The notes under the pieces were generated by a model that saw only the letters and a program-made list of their open reading frames with translations, searched no databases and had not been told where the DNA came from. The translations under genes were made by a program, and so were the position numbers. This document shows, piece after piece, positions 1-7,080 of a stretch of 11,880 nt of DNA. Within the stretch, counting starts at the first letter, position 1. Each line of letters opens with the position of its first letter. This DNA is from Flavobacteriales bacterium (GTDB lineage Bacteria > Bacteroidota > Bacteroidia > Flavobacteriales_D > Cryomorphaceae), in the NCBI GenBank assembly GCA_020200995.1, contig JAIVHQ010000049.1, positions 1 through 11,880 on the forward strand. Reading direction: 5' to 3'.

Positions 1-2
1 AG

Positions 3-821
3 TTTGCCTCGGCACTGTCGCCGAGTATTGTGGGCGGTTCGGGGATCGCCATGTTCATACTAAATCGGGAGGGCATCAAGCTCCGCAAGAGCACGGCCAT
101 TGTCCTGGTGTCGGCCCTGCTCGATGAGCTTTTTTACATCACGATGGTGGCAGTGGTGCTACTCGTGGTCGGCACATCCAACCTTTTTCCTGTCAGTATG
201 CAGCTCACCCTCTTCGGTACAACGCTGGGCACAAAGGGAATTTTTTGGGTTGGTTATGCTTTCATTTTCCTGATGACCACGGCCATACTGGTTGGCATTT
301 TCTTCGCGCCACGCAGCTTGAAATATTTGCTGCTCCAAATTTTTCGGCTGCCCGTATTGCGCAGGTGGCGCTATCAGGTCATTGAAGTTGGAGATGACAT
401 CATCACGGCAAGCCGCGAGTTGCGCGGAAAGAACTTCCCTTACTGGGCCAAATCGTTCGGCGCTACCTACGCGTCGTGGACGGCGCGTTACTGGGTGGTC
501 AACTTTCTGATTTTGGCCTTTGCCAACCCCGATTATCCATTGGTTTCAAACTTTGGCGATCACATGCTCATCTACGCCCGGCAGCTGGTGATGTGGGTCA
601 TCATGCTCATCAGCCCCACCCCGGGCAGTTCGGGAGTGGCCGAGTTTGCTTTTTCCGGATTCCTCCGCGAATTTATCCCCATGGGACTCGTTGCCGCTTT
701 GGCCCTCGTGTGGCGATTGGTGAGTTATTACCCCTATCTCTTTATCGGGGCGGTGGTGCTGCCACGCTGGCTAAAGTCTACCGCTAAGGCCAGGAAAAAC
801 CGCGACGCTCGCCCGGAGTGA
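3..821 (+). CDS. Flippase-like / lysylphosphatidylglycerol synthase transmembrane domain protein (5' partial)
   Basis: This is an integral inner-membrane protein; the reading frame is open to the left window edge, so the N-terminus is missing. The visible part has five to six long hydrophobic stretches. Two family-like glycine-rich motifs are seen: SPSIVGGSGIAMF near the visible start, followed by a charged loop (NREGIKLRKS), and SPTPGSSGVAEFAF near the C-terminus. This pattern fits the UPF0104/YbhN-like family (Pfam LPG_synthase_TM), usually about 330 residues, so perhaps 60 residues are lost. The family includes the membrane half of MprF and many proteins of unknown substrate thought to move or modify lipids; no C-terminal aminoacyl-transfer domain is present, so lysyl-lipid synthesis should not be assumed. 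A GTG at 30 could be read as a start, but the conserved-looking residues before it argue that translation begins upstream. The next gene follows after 46 bases on the same strand. Confidence 0.8.
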   Translation, partial: FASALSPSIVGGSGIAMFILNREGIKLRKSTAIVLVSALLDELFYITMVAVVLLVVGTSNLFPVSMQLTLFGTTLGTKGIFWVGYAFIFLMTTAILVGIFFAPRSLKYLLLQIFRLPVLRRWRYQVIEVGDDIITASRELRGKNFPYWAKSFGATYASWTARYWVVNFLILAFANPDYPLVSNFGDHMLIYARQLVMWVIMLISPTPGSSGVAEFAFSGFLREFIPMGLVAALALVWRLVSYYPYLFIGAVVLPRWLKSTAKARKNRDARPE

Positions 822-867
822 TCATTGTCTACCTTTATCCCTGTCGTAATCACCAAGTTTTTCGGAT

Positions 868-2013
868 ATGAAATTTGCCACAAAAGCCATTCACGCGGGC
901 GTCGAACCCGACCCTTCCACGGGGGCCATCATGACCCCGATTTACCAAACCACCACATACGCCCAAGAGCGGGTCGGTGCCCACAAGGGCTTTGAGTATT
1001 CACGCACGGCAAACCCCACCAGGGCAGCCCTTGAGACCAACCTGGCAGCGCTCGAAAACGCTAAATACGGCGCCTGTTTCGCCAGTGGGTTGGCGGCCAT
1101 CGACTGCCTGCTCAAAATGCTCAATCCGGGCGATGAAGTCATCAGCACCAATGATTTGTACGGAGGGTCTTACCGCCTTTTCCAAGGCATCTTTGCGAAA
1201 TACGGCATTGTGTTTCACTACACTCCCATGCAGGATGCGGCCAAAATTGAAGCCCTGATGAATGAAAAGACCAAGCTCATTTGGGTGGAAACGCCCACCA
1301 ACCCCATGATGAACGTGATCGATATTGAAGCCGTTGCGGCCGTGGTAAAAAGGGGGAAAGCCATACTCGCTGTGGACAATACTTTCGCCACGCCCTGCCT
1401 GCAGCGGCCCATCGATCTCGGTGCCGATGTGGTGATGCACTCGGTGACCAAATACCTCGGCGGCCACAGCGATGTGGTGATGGGTGCTTTGGTGACCAAC
1501 GACGAGGCCATCGCTAAGGAAATGTACCGCATCCAAAACTCATCAGGAGCTGTCTGCGGTCCGCAGGATGCATTTCTTGTCCTGAGAGGCGTAAAAACCC
1601 TGCACCTGCGCATGGAGCGCCACAGCCAAAACGGCGACCGGGTGGCTCGGTGGCTACTGGAGCAGGATGCGGTCGACAAGGTGTATTACCCCGGATTGGA
1701 AAGCCATCCCGGCCACGAAATTGCCAAGCGACAGATGAGCGCCTTCACCGGCATGGTTTCCTTCAGCCTGAAAGATGATACGACTGCGGCCGCACACGAT
1801 GTGCTCAATCGCTGCAAGCTATTCAGCCTGGCCGAATCCTTGGGTGGAGTGGAATCCCTTATCGGACACCCGGCCACCATGACCCACGCATCCATTCCGG
1901 CCGATGTTCGCAGGGCATGCGGAATTACTGACTCCCTGATCAGGTTGAGCGTGGGCATTGAGGATGCAGACGATCTGATCGCGGACCTCCATCGGGCAAT
2001 TACTGAACCGTAG
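868..2013 (+). CDS. Cystathionine gamma-synthase/gamma-lyase family PLP enzyme
   Basis: This is a cytosolic transsulfuration enzyme of the Cys/Met metabolism PLP-dependent family, 381 residues, the usual full length. The PLP-binding lysine is K195 in HSVTKYLGGHSDVVMG. Other family active-site residues are visible: Y44 and R46 in EYSRTANPT (phosphate contacts from the neighbouring subunit), Y98 in DLYGG (stacks on the cofactor), D170 in AVDNTFATP (pairs with the pyridine nitrogen) and the C-terminal SLGGVESLIGHPATMTH at 324-340. The synthase joins an O-activated homoserine to cysteine on the way to methionine; the lyase splits cystathionine to cysteine. These motifs are shared, so the sequence alone does not decide between them. 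Bacteroidota proteins of this type are commonly labelled synthase. The start ATG at 868 gives the canonical MKFATKAIHAG N-terminus. It may be co-transcribed with the upstream membrane protein. Confidence 0.92.
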   Translation: MKFATKAIHAGVEPDPSTGAIMTPIYQTTTYAQERVGAHKGFEYSRTANPTRAALETNLAALENAKYGACFASGLAAIDCLLKMLNPGDEVISTNDLYGGSYRLFQGIFAKYGIVFHYTPMQDAAKIEALMNEKTKLIWVETPTNPMMNVIDIEAVAAVVKRGKAILAVDNTFATPCLQRPIDLGADVVMHSVTKYLGGHSDVVMGALVTNDEAIAKEMYRIQNSSGAVCGPQDAFLVLRGVKTLHLRMERHSQNGDRVARWLLEQDAVDKVYYPGLESHPGHEIAKRQMSAFTGMVSFSLKDDTTAAAHDVLNRCKLFSLAESLGGVESLIGHPATMTHASIPADVRRACGITDSLIRLSVGIEDADDLIADLHRAITEP

Positions 2014-2020
2014 CTTTCCA

Positions 2021-2043
2021 AGTCGAAAATCCCGTTTCCGACT
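2021..2043 (+). terminator. Weak hairpin after the transsulfuration gene
   Basis: Arms AGTCG (2021-2025) and CGACT (2039-2043) can pair, and the stem can be extended inward by AAA/TTT with one bulged base. The following bases are T-rich but interrupted (gtttcgttagggttttg), so it would be a poor intrinsic terminator. It is the only candidate stem I see between this gene and the metalloprotease promoter. Confidence 0.25.
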
Positions 2044-2129
2044 GTTTCGTTAGGGTTTTGTATTTTTGGACTGTATTTAAGATGTATGGTGTACGGCATA
2101 ATTGCCATCCGTGTGGATAACCATTCATC

Positions 2130-2137
2130 TAAATTTG
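2130..2137 (+). promoter_or_regulatory. Candidate Bacteroidota -7 promoter element (TAAATTTG) for the metalloprotease
   Basis: TAAATTTG matches the Bacteroidota housekeeping -7 consensus TAnnTTTG and sits 19 bases before the ATG at 2157, implying a very short leader. The nearest upstream TTG (2102-2104) is 25 bases away, longer than the usual -33 spacing, so the -33 half is weak. The element makes the protease its own transcription unit rather than a third gene of the upstream pair. Confidence 0.45.
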
Positions 2138-2156
2138 TAACTTACTCTATTAAACA

Positions 2157-4292
2157 ATGTATATCAAAACTTTAGTTTTTCTTTCGGCCGCCTTTTTTTT
2201 CACCTTGACAGCACTCGCTCAAACCGATGACCATAGCGGTCACAATCACGATGCTGCCCATGATTTTAATTGTGGTAAACACGACATGACTGAAAAGTTT
2301 TTTCATGAAAATCCGGGTGCCCGTAAAGCGGCAGAAGAGGCCCGTCTGGAGCTGGAAAAGCACACCGCCGAGTATGAAGAATCGGGAAGTCGCAGCGGCC
2401 AAACGCTCGTGGTGCCCGTCGTTTTTCATATTGTGCATGCAGGCGGCGTTGAGAATATTTCTGAAGCCCAGGTGCAATCAGCTATTGAAGTACTCAATGA
2501 AGACTTTTCAGCATCCAATCCTGAATTAGGAGAGGTGCAACCTGCTTTTCAAGGAGTAATCGGCGATGTGAACATCGAATTTCGCAGAGCGCGCAAAGAC
2601 CCCAACGGAGCCTGCACCAACGGTGTTGTACGAACTTTGAGCAGCCTCACTTTCGACGGAGGCTTTAGCCTACTCAACGTTTCGCCTCAATGGCCGAGAA
2701 ACAGGTACCTGAACGTATATGTTTGCGCAGAAATTGAAGGCAACACTGCCGGCTTCACTTTGATTCCGAGTTCGGTAAACGGATCACAGGGATCCGCAGT
2801 AGATGCCATCTACATTACCCATTCATACGTAGGTCGGGTCGGAACATCCAATCAGCAGCGGTCACACACCCTTAGTCACGAAGTTGGCCACTGGATCAAT
2901 TTGGAACACCTTTGGGGTCCGACCAATAACCCGGGTGTGGCGAGCAATTGTAATTTTGATGACGGCGTAGGTGACACTCCCAATACCATTGGGTGGACTT
3001 CGTGCAACCTGACAGGTGAATCTTGTGGGACCCTCGACAATGCCGAAAACATAATGGAGTATTCTTCTTGTTCAAAGCATTTTACCGCAGGTCAGGCCAG
3101 CCGAATGAGGGCTGCACTCAATAGTTCCATTGCTCAGCGCAATCAACTTACAACAAATTCTAACTTAACTTTCACAGGGGTGAATCTGCCCGATGAGGTT
3201 TGCTTTGCTGACTTCGTGATATCCGGAGGTGGTGGTGCGGTATGTCCCGGAAATGAGGTAACTTTTAACGATATTTCCTATAACGGTGTGACGTCTCGCT
3301 CGTGGAGTTTTGAGGGAGGCCAACCAGCGACATCAACAGCACAGAACCCTACAGTGACTTTCAGCGAGCCGGGCAATTACAGTGTTACTTTGACAGTATC
3401 AAATCCCTTGGGTGAATTGACGGTGACCAAGAATGAAATTATAACAGTGGTGCCCGAAGGAGAAATGGCAATTCCGTTTTACGAAAACTTTGAATCCTTT
3501 AGTGAAATTTTGCACCTGCAGGAAAACTGGGTTGTTGCCAACCCTGATGGTGATATGACCAGGCAGTGGGAAATGGCCAACTCGGTGGGTTTCTCTAACA
3601 ACCGAAGTGTGCGGGTGAGGGGCCGATTTAATGCGAATGGTGCCGAAGAGCATCTTGAAACTCCTACAATCGATTTGAGCTCTGTCTCCGAGAATGCTGA
3701 ATTTACGTTTAAGTACGCCCACGCCAGGCGAAATAGTAATTCCAATGACCGCTTGGTCGTTAGTGTTTCCAGAAATTGCGGTTCGCTATGGAATTCTTTT
3801 GTGACCATCACTATGAATGACTTGCCGACTGTGAGCGGAAATGTGCCTGGTGAATTTGTGCCCTCCGGACCTGGTGATTGGGAAGAAGTCAGCGTCCCGA
3901 ATATCATCTCTATTATGCTCAACCCCGAATTTAAGGCGCGCTTTGAGTTTACGAGCCTGGCCGGAAATAATATTTACATCGACGACATCAATATTTTCGA
4001 TCCACTCACTGTAAGTACCGACGATGAATTTTCCATGGCTGACGGGATTAAGATATATCCTAACCCCACAGCTGATCAATTTACATTCGAGTATCAAATC
4101 GCAGTACCCGGCCGGGTCACTGCTGAAGTGATAGATATCTCAGGTCGAACCCTCGACGCACTTTTTTCTACAGAACGTGCAGCGGGAAAATACATCGCAA
4201 CATATGACGTGAGTCACTTGGCACCTGGCGTATACTTTGTGCGCCTCACGGCAAATGATCAAGGTGCAGTGAAGAAGCTCATTGTTCGCTAA
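2157..4292 (+). CDS. Secreted M43 (pappalysin-type) zinc metalloprotease with PKD domain and T9SS sorting domain
   Basis: This is a 711-residue exported protease. Residues 1-21 are a signal peptide (KT, a hydrophobic run, then ALAQ). A short prosegment (about 22-80) is rich in histidine at its beginning and carries a single cysteine, C39, in FNCGKHDM. The catalytic domain (about 85-330) contains the zinc motif HEVGHWINLEH (H241, E242, H245, H251) and a Met-turn NIMEYSS (M300), with several cysteines between that probably form disulfides. Asparagine replaces the usual glycine of HExxHxxGxxH, which is accepted in this family. A PKD-like domain follows (about 360-432, ending in the GNYSVTLTVSNP pattern), then a beta-rich module (about 437-615). 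The C-terminus (629-711) starts IKIYPNPTADQF and ends KKLIV, a type A T9SS sorting domain, so the protein should be exported through the outer membrane and released or anchored. Its substrate is unknown. Base composition appears more AT-rich than the housekeeping genes to the right. Confidence 0.93.
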   Translation: MYIKTLVFLSAAFFFTLTALAQTDDHSGHNHDAAHDFNCGKHDMTEKFFHENPGARKAAEEARLELEKHTAEYEESGSRSGQTLVVPVVFHIVHAGGVENISEAQVQSAIEVLNEDFSASNPELGEVQPAFQGVIGDVNIEFRRARKDPNGACTNGVVRTLSSLTFDGGFSLLNVSPQWPRNRYLNVYVCAEIEGNTAGFTLIPSSVNGSQGSAVDAIYITHSYVGRVGTSNQQRSHTLSHEVGHWINLEHLWGPTNNPGVASNCNFDDGVGDTPNTIGWTSCNLTGESCGTLDNAENIMEYSSCSKHFTAGQASRMRAALNSSIAQRNQLTTNSNLTFTGVNLPDEVCFADFVISGGGGAVCPGNEVTFNDISYNGVTSRSWSFEGGQPATSTAQNPTVTFSEPGNYSVTLTVSNPLGELTVTKNEIITVVPEGEMAIPFYENFESFSEILHLQENWVVANPDGDMTRQWEMANSVGFSNNRSVRVRGRFNANGAEEHLETPTIDLSSVSENAEFTFKYAHARRNSNSNDRLVVSVSRNCGSLWNSFVTITMNDLPTVSGNVPGEFVPSGPGDWEEVSVPNIISIMLNPEFKARFEFTSLAGNNIYIDDINIFDPLTVSTDDEFSMADGIKIYPNPTADQFTFEYQIAVPGRVTAEVIDISGRTLDALFSTERAAGKYIATYDVSHLAPGVYFVRLTANDQGAVKKLIVR

Positions 4293-4352
4293 TCACGATT
4301 GAGTGTTCCTGCAATGTGAAGTCGACGTGCAGTGTGTAAAATAATTGAAATT

Positions 4353-4380
4353 AAAAAAAGGGAGCCAGGCTCCCTTTTTT
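4353..4380. terminator. Bidirectional intrinsic terminator
   Basis: Stem GGGAGC (4360-4365), loop CAG, stem GCTCCC (4369-4374), flanked by seven A on the left and six T on the right. It is symmetric enough to end transcription from both sides: the + strand metalloprotease stops 60 bases before it and the convergent - strand secreted-protein gene stops about 58 bases beyond it. Nothing else is seen in the 146-base convergent gap. Confidence 0.9.
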
Positions 4381-4438
4381 GATGAATTGAATTATGTGCG
4401 GGAATCGGTTGAGTCTCCCGTTAATCTTTGTTCTTTTC

Positions 4439-4876
4439 TTACGGTGTCACCTTTTTTCCTACAATGATCGCTACGCAGCCCTGAGGGCTGAGCGCCTGCG
4501 TATTGTTTTGGGGCACTTTTACGGCTACTGTCAGCTCTTGAGTACCCGGCACCCTGAAGTCAAAGCTATTCGTGAATTCTTCCTCAACATTGTCAAACAG
4601 GAGGTTTTTTTTCGCGTCGAAGATCTTAAACTCTACGTCTCCGAGTGTGGACTGACTGCATATGAGCAGTCGGTAGTCTTCGCCTTTGGAGAATGTCATG
4701 GCCAGTTCGGCTTCATCGCCCGGCATTAACTTGGTTGCACTGTAGTTTTCACTTGGCACGTACTCGCCCATGGCCTCAGCGCAATTGTTTTTTACGAAAA
4801 TGCGGCACTGTGCTTGCAAATCGGCGGTATAGAATGCTGCAATTGTGAGCAGCACGAAAAGAGGAGATGCTTTCAT
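4439..4876 (-). CDS. Small secreted beta-rich protein of unknown function
   Basis: This 145-residue protein has a clear signal peptide (MKASP, a hydrophobic core, cleavage likely after DLQAQ at about residue 23). The mature part begins with a cysteine and reads as alternating beta strands. Visible features are CRIFVKNNC at 24-32, a central MPGDEAELAMTF at 51-62, GEDYRLLICS at 65-74, LGDVEFKIFD at 78-87 and a closing GCVAIIVGKK at 133-142. The four cysteines (24, 32, 73, 134) could form disulfides in the periplasm. The pattern resembles short Bacteroidota hypothetical proteins with a beta-sandwich look; I cannot assign a function. Because the cysteine directly follows the predicted signal peptidase I site with no good lipobox, I favour a soluble periplasmic or secreted protein. 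It starts 15 bases after the stop of the lipoprotein gene and is almost certainly its operon partner. Confidence 0.8.
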   Translation of the reverse strand: MKASPLFVLLTIAAFYTADLQAQCRIFVKNNCAEAMGEYVPSENYSATKLMPGDEAELAMTFSKGEDYRLLICSQSTLGDVEFKIFDAKKNLLFDNVEEEFTNSFDFRVPGTQELTVAVKVPQNNTQALSPQGCVAIIVGKKVTP

Positions 4877-4891
4877 GATTTAATATTCAAA

Positions 4892-5809
4892 TTAGCTTAT
4901 GTAGCGCGCCCTTATTTCCTGAACTGCGCGGTGAATTTCTTCCAAACCCTCCGGACTGAATGTTGTGGTGACATTGTCACCTATTACAGCCATTCCGTCA
5001 CTATCTTTACTCTTCTTTGATTCGCTGGTTTCAACCTTTACAGCAGTTTCATAAACATCACTCAAAGCTTTGAGGTCTGTCAGCACTTCATCAAGCTTTT
5101 CGCCTGTGTTGTAATCTTCAATGAGCTTAATGAGGTTTTTCAATGAAATTTTTTGGTCTGCAATGCGCGATAGCAATTCATCCGAAGGATCTTCGCTGCT
5201 CATGGCCACCGAAGTGGATATGTGCAGTCCTTCAACCCATCCGCCTGCGACCACCATGGCAGAAATGTTCTCCCGACCGTTTTCCTTAAGGTAGGCATCG
5301 AGCATGTAATAGGTTTCCGATACGATGTTAAGCAGCGAATCCCTGTTGTCGACATTCGATTCCATTCGCTCGATGGTCTCATCATCAAAGGCTTTTGATA
5401 CCCCAAGGTTGTCAGCCAGTTTCTTGGCACAAGAGAGATAAATTATCGACTCCTGGTTCTGGTTGAACACGCTTGTATAGCTGAGGCCCGCTCCGTAAAT
5501 CCCAAGATTGAGGGCCTGACTCCTTGAGGTGTTGTACTTGTTTACATTTTTCACATCATTGAGCAAATCGGCATTGTAGGTGGCCCCTGTTTTCTTCAAC
5601 ATGGAAGCCATCTCCATGGGAGAGGGCACTGCCCGAAAAACGTGCTTTACGCGTTCAGCCTTGTCCAGATCATTTTGACCGTCAGCCGCAGCCGTTGCTT
5701 CAGTATCGGTGATGGCGTCATCGCCTTTAGGCGCTTCGCCGCAAGCCGTCCAGAAGGCCGCAGAAGCAACGATCAGGCAAATTCCGGCAGTTTTTTGTCT
5801 TAAATTCAT
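4892..5809 (-). CDS. Lipoprotein of unknown function, first gene of a two-gene operon
   Basis: I chose the ATG at 5809 (305 residues) over one 51 bases upstream, because the signal sequence MNLRQKTAGICLIVASAAFW begins there and a promoter-like element overlaps the extra upstream stretch. The signal ends FWTAC with the probable lipidated cysteine at C23; tryptophan at -3 is not the usual lipobox residue, so lipidation is likely but not certain. An acidic, low-complexity linker (about 24-52) leads into a predicted mainly helical domain. Recognisable stretches are NLGIYGAGLSYTSVFNQ (101-117), the helix-rich region 145-180, and MVVAGGWVEGLHI (185-197). A lysine/serine-rich segment near 260-272 precedes the C-terminal helix. 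The composition suggests a periplasm-facing membrane-anchored protein. I recognise the general pattern from Bacteroidota hypothetical proteins but no characterised family, catalytic motif or ligand site. Confidence 0.8.
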   Translation of the reverse strand: MNLRQKTAGICLIVASAAFWTACGEAPKGDDAITDTEATAAADGQNDLDKAERVKHVFRAVPSPMEMASMLKKTGATYNADLLNDVKNVNKYNTSRSQALNLGIYGAGLSYTSVFNQNQESIIYLSCAKKLADNLGVSKAFDDETIERMESNVDNRDSLLNIVSETYYMLDAYLKENGRENISAMVVAGGWVEGLHISTSVAMSSEDPSDELLSRIADQKISLKNLIKLIEDYNTGEKLDEVLTDLKALSDVYETAVKVETSESKKSKDSDGMAVIGDNVTTTFSPEGLEEIHRAVQEIRARYIS

Positions 5810-5832
5810 TGTGTTGATTGTATGGGGTCTAG

Positions 5833-5840
5833 CAAAGTTA
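5833..5840 (-). promoter_or_regulatory. Bacteroidota promoter (TAACTTTG with TTG at -33) for the lipoprotein operon
   Basis: Read on the - strand, TAACTTTG fits TAnnTTTG. A TTG lies 17 bases upstream (5858-5860), within the spacing seen in Flavobacterium-type promoters. Transcription would begin near 5826, giving a leader of about 17 bases to the ATG at 5809. This supports the short form of the lipoprotein and means the pair need not depend on readthrough from polA. The rest of the 164-base gap shows no gene. Confidence 0.6.
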
Positions 5841-5973
5841 ATTCTACCTCCGCCCGACAAGGTCCGTGTTCGGCTTATCAGCTAACAAAGCAGTGTGCAA
5901 ATCACTCGTGACACCTAAAGTTTCCTGCTTTTACCGCATATGGCAGTAGAATGTTACAAGAAAAAACGGTGTT

Positions 5974-7080
5974 TTAATGCGCTTCCAGCCAGTTTTCTCC
6001 CGTGTCCATGTCGACTTTAATAGGCACGTTGAGTGAAGGCATGGCATTGCGCATGAGTTTTTCTACCATTTCCTTCAGGGGCTCAAGTTCTTCCTTCACC
6101 GCATCGAATACCAATTCATCGTGCACCTGAAGGATCATTTTTGATTTCAACCCCGCATCGTCCATGGCCTTTCCGATCTGTATCATGGCCATTTTGATCA
6201 TGTCGGCAGCTGAGCCCTGTATGGGCGCGTTGATGGCATTCCTTTCGGCAAAACCGCGCACCGTGCCGTTTTTGCTGTTGATGTCGGGCAGGTACCTGCG
6301 CCGCTGCATGACCGTATCAACGTAGCCTTTTTCACGGGCGCCGTCAATGCTTTTGTCCATGTAGGCCTTCACATCGGGATATTGCTCGAAATAGTTTTCG
6401 ATCAATTCGGCCGCTTCATGGCGCGGCACACCGATGCGCTGCGAAAGTCCGAAAGCGCTGATTCCATATATGATACCGAAATTCACCACCTTGGCCTTGC
6501 TCCTCATTTCGCGGCTTACGTCTTCCGGCTTTACGCCAAAAACGCGGGCCGCAGTGGCTGCGTGGATGTCTTCGCCCGCTTCGAAGGCATCGAGCATCCC
6601 CTTATCGCCGCTGAGCTCGGCCATGATGCGGAGCTCGATCTGGGAGTAGTCGGCAGCTAAAATGATGTGGTCACCATCTGTGGGAATAAAAGCCTTGCGA
6701 ACTGCCCGTCCCCGCTCGGTGCGGATGGGGATATTTTGAAGGTTGGGGTTCTGACTGCTGAGGCGGCCCGTGGCGGCCACAGCCTGCATATAGGTGGTGT
6801 GGATGCGATCGTCGCGCTTGTTGACAAGGTCGGGGAGGCTGTCCACATAGGTGCTTTTCAGCTTTGAGATCTGTCGGTAGTCGAGCAGTTTCCCCACGAT
6901 GGGGTGGTCGGCATATTTCTGCAGGGTCTCTTCGTTGGTGGAGTACTGCCCCGATTTGGTTTTCTTCGGTTTCTCGTCGATTTTCAAATCCTCAAAGAGC
7001 ACCACCCCGAGCTGCTTGGGGCTGCCGATGTTGAATTCCTTTCCGGCCGCTTCGTAGATTTCAGCCTCGAGACTCACCAA
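5974..7080 (-). CDS. polA: DNA polymerase I, C-terminal polymerase fragment
   Basis: This 368-residue frame carries most of the family A polymerase domain. Visible elements are the thumb segment EFNIGSPKQLG (15-25), TATGRLSS-type AATGRLSSQNPNLQNIP (102-118), motif A DYSQIELRI (D144-I152), the O-helix/motif B RSKAKVVNFGIIYG (193-206), NAPIQGSAADMIK (284-296) and motif C VHDELVF with D321 and E322. The C-terminus GENWLEAH is the normal PolA end. All catalytic residues needed for nucleotide addition are present. It lacks its own natural start: the frame opens at a TTG (7078-7080) inside the end of the upstream frame. Relative to ordinary PolA the beginning of the polymerase domain is missing (about 24 residues with the frame break). 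Whether it is made as a separate chain is unknown; no obvious Shine-Dalgarno precedes the TTG, though Bacteroidota often lack one. Confidence 0.85.
   Translation of the reverse strand: MVSLEAEIYEAAGKEFNIGSPKQLGVVLFEDLKIDEKPKKTKSGQYSTNEETLQKYADHPIVGKLLDYRQISKLKSTYVDSLPDLVNKRDDRIHTTYMQAVAATGRLSSQNPNLQNIPIRTERGRAVRKAFIPTDGDHIILAADYSQIELRIMAELSGDKGMLDAFEAGEDIHAATAARVFGVKPEDVSREMRSKAKVVNFGIIYGISAFGLSQRIGVPRHEAAELIENYFEQYPDVKAYMDKSIDGAREKGYVDTVMQRRRYLPDINSKNGTVRGFAERNAINAPIQGSAADMIKMAMIQIGKAMDDAGLKSKMILQVHDELVFDAVKEELEPLKEMVEKLMRNAMPSLNVPIKVDMDTGENWLEAH

Noticed and set aside
830..837. TACCTTTA as a promoter for the transsulfuration gene
   Set aside because: It differs from TAnnTTTG at the last position and has no TTG at the right distance; co-transcription with the upstream gene is as likely.
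1000..1536. 178-codon open frame on the - strand inside the transsulfuration gene
   Set aside because: It is antisense to conserved PLP-enzyme sequence and has no recognisable motif.
4394..4729. 111-codon open frame on the + strand at the convergent gap
   Set aside because: It overlaps the signal-peptide-bearing gene on the - strand for most of its length and looks like its antisense shadow.
5944..5975. Terminator just after polA
   Set aside because: Only a five-pair AAAAC/GTTTT stem can form next to the T-run on the - strand; too weak to call.
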